Positions 12,582 to 12,616 of a stretch of DNA of 12,616 nucleotides are shown piece by piece (the stretch's first letter is position 1; each line of letters starts with the position of its first letter). The position numbers and the translations under genes are program-made. The notes beneath the pieces are model-generated. The model was not told where the DNA came from, made no database searches, and was given only the letters and a program-made list of their open reading frames with translations. Source of the stretch: UMGS1649 sp964481385 (GTDB taxonomy: Bacteria > Bacillota > Clostridia > TANB77 > CAG-465); assembly GCA_964481385.1 (NCBI GenBank), contig CAYZTN010000038.1, positions 1 to 12,616 on the forward strand, given 5' to 3'.

Positions 12582-12616
12582 TGGGAGTATGTTAATTTTT
12601 TGAGTTTTATAGTATA

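Overview
The window is AT-rich DNA with A/T-ending codons, AGA/AGG arginines and strong Shine-Dalgarno sites. It suggests a low-GC, probably endospore-forming Firmicute of the Clostridia type; the species cannot be told. I see no tRNA, rRNA or CRISPR array and no transposase gene.

Left flank (1-5214, all +): a broken flavin-reductase-like gene; a membrane-anchored collagen-like protein with nine 45-bp repeats; a decayed surface-protein remnant; a two-gene operon of a long-chain acyl-CoA synthetase and a hemolysin III/TrhA-type membrane protein. Right flank (11360-12446): a GNAT acetyltransferase and, on the - strand, a NUDIX hydrolase.

Centre (5238-11315): a symmetric island of surface-type genes bracketed by two hairpins that share a 21-bp sequence. 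From about 6690-6800 two units diverge. Leftward run a single-domain DUF11 protein and a BclA-like collagen protein, each behind a sigma-K-like promoter. Rightward run adhesin A (6801-8666), a DUF11 protein (8733-9384) and adhesin B (9394-11266). A and B are 620- and 623-residue paralogues with a pectate-lyase-like beta-helix, an Ig-like segment and a WxL-like C-terminus. None of the five proteins has a visible signal peptide. With the sigma-K-like promoters this suggests mother-cell assembly of a spore outer layer or appendage (inference).

The most striking observation is that three of these genes (collagen protein, adhesin A, adhesin B) are split by +1 frameshifts at five places, and each break lies at an in-frame CGG codon. 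Skipping the C and reading the next triplet as GGN (Gly) restores the protein every time. Two of the Gly residues so produced align with ordinary Gly codons in the paralogue, and one shift site is at the same position in both adhesins. By eye I found no in-frame CGG elsewhere in the window. CGG may therefore be an unassigned, starved or quadruplet-read codon that triggers +1 recoding here. Sequencing error or pseudogene decay must be excluded; one DUF11 gene and the flavin-reductase gene carry breaks that do not fit the CGG rule.
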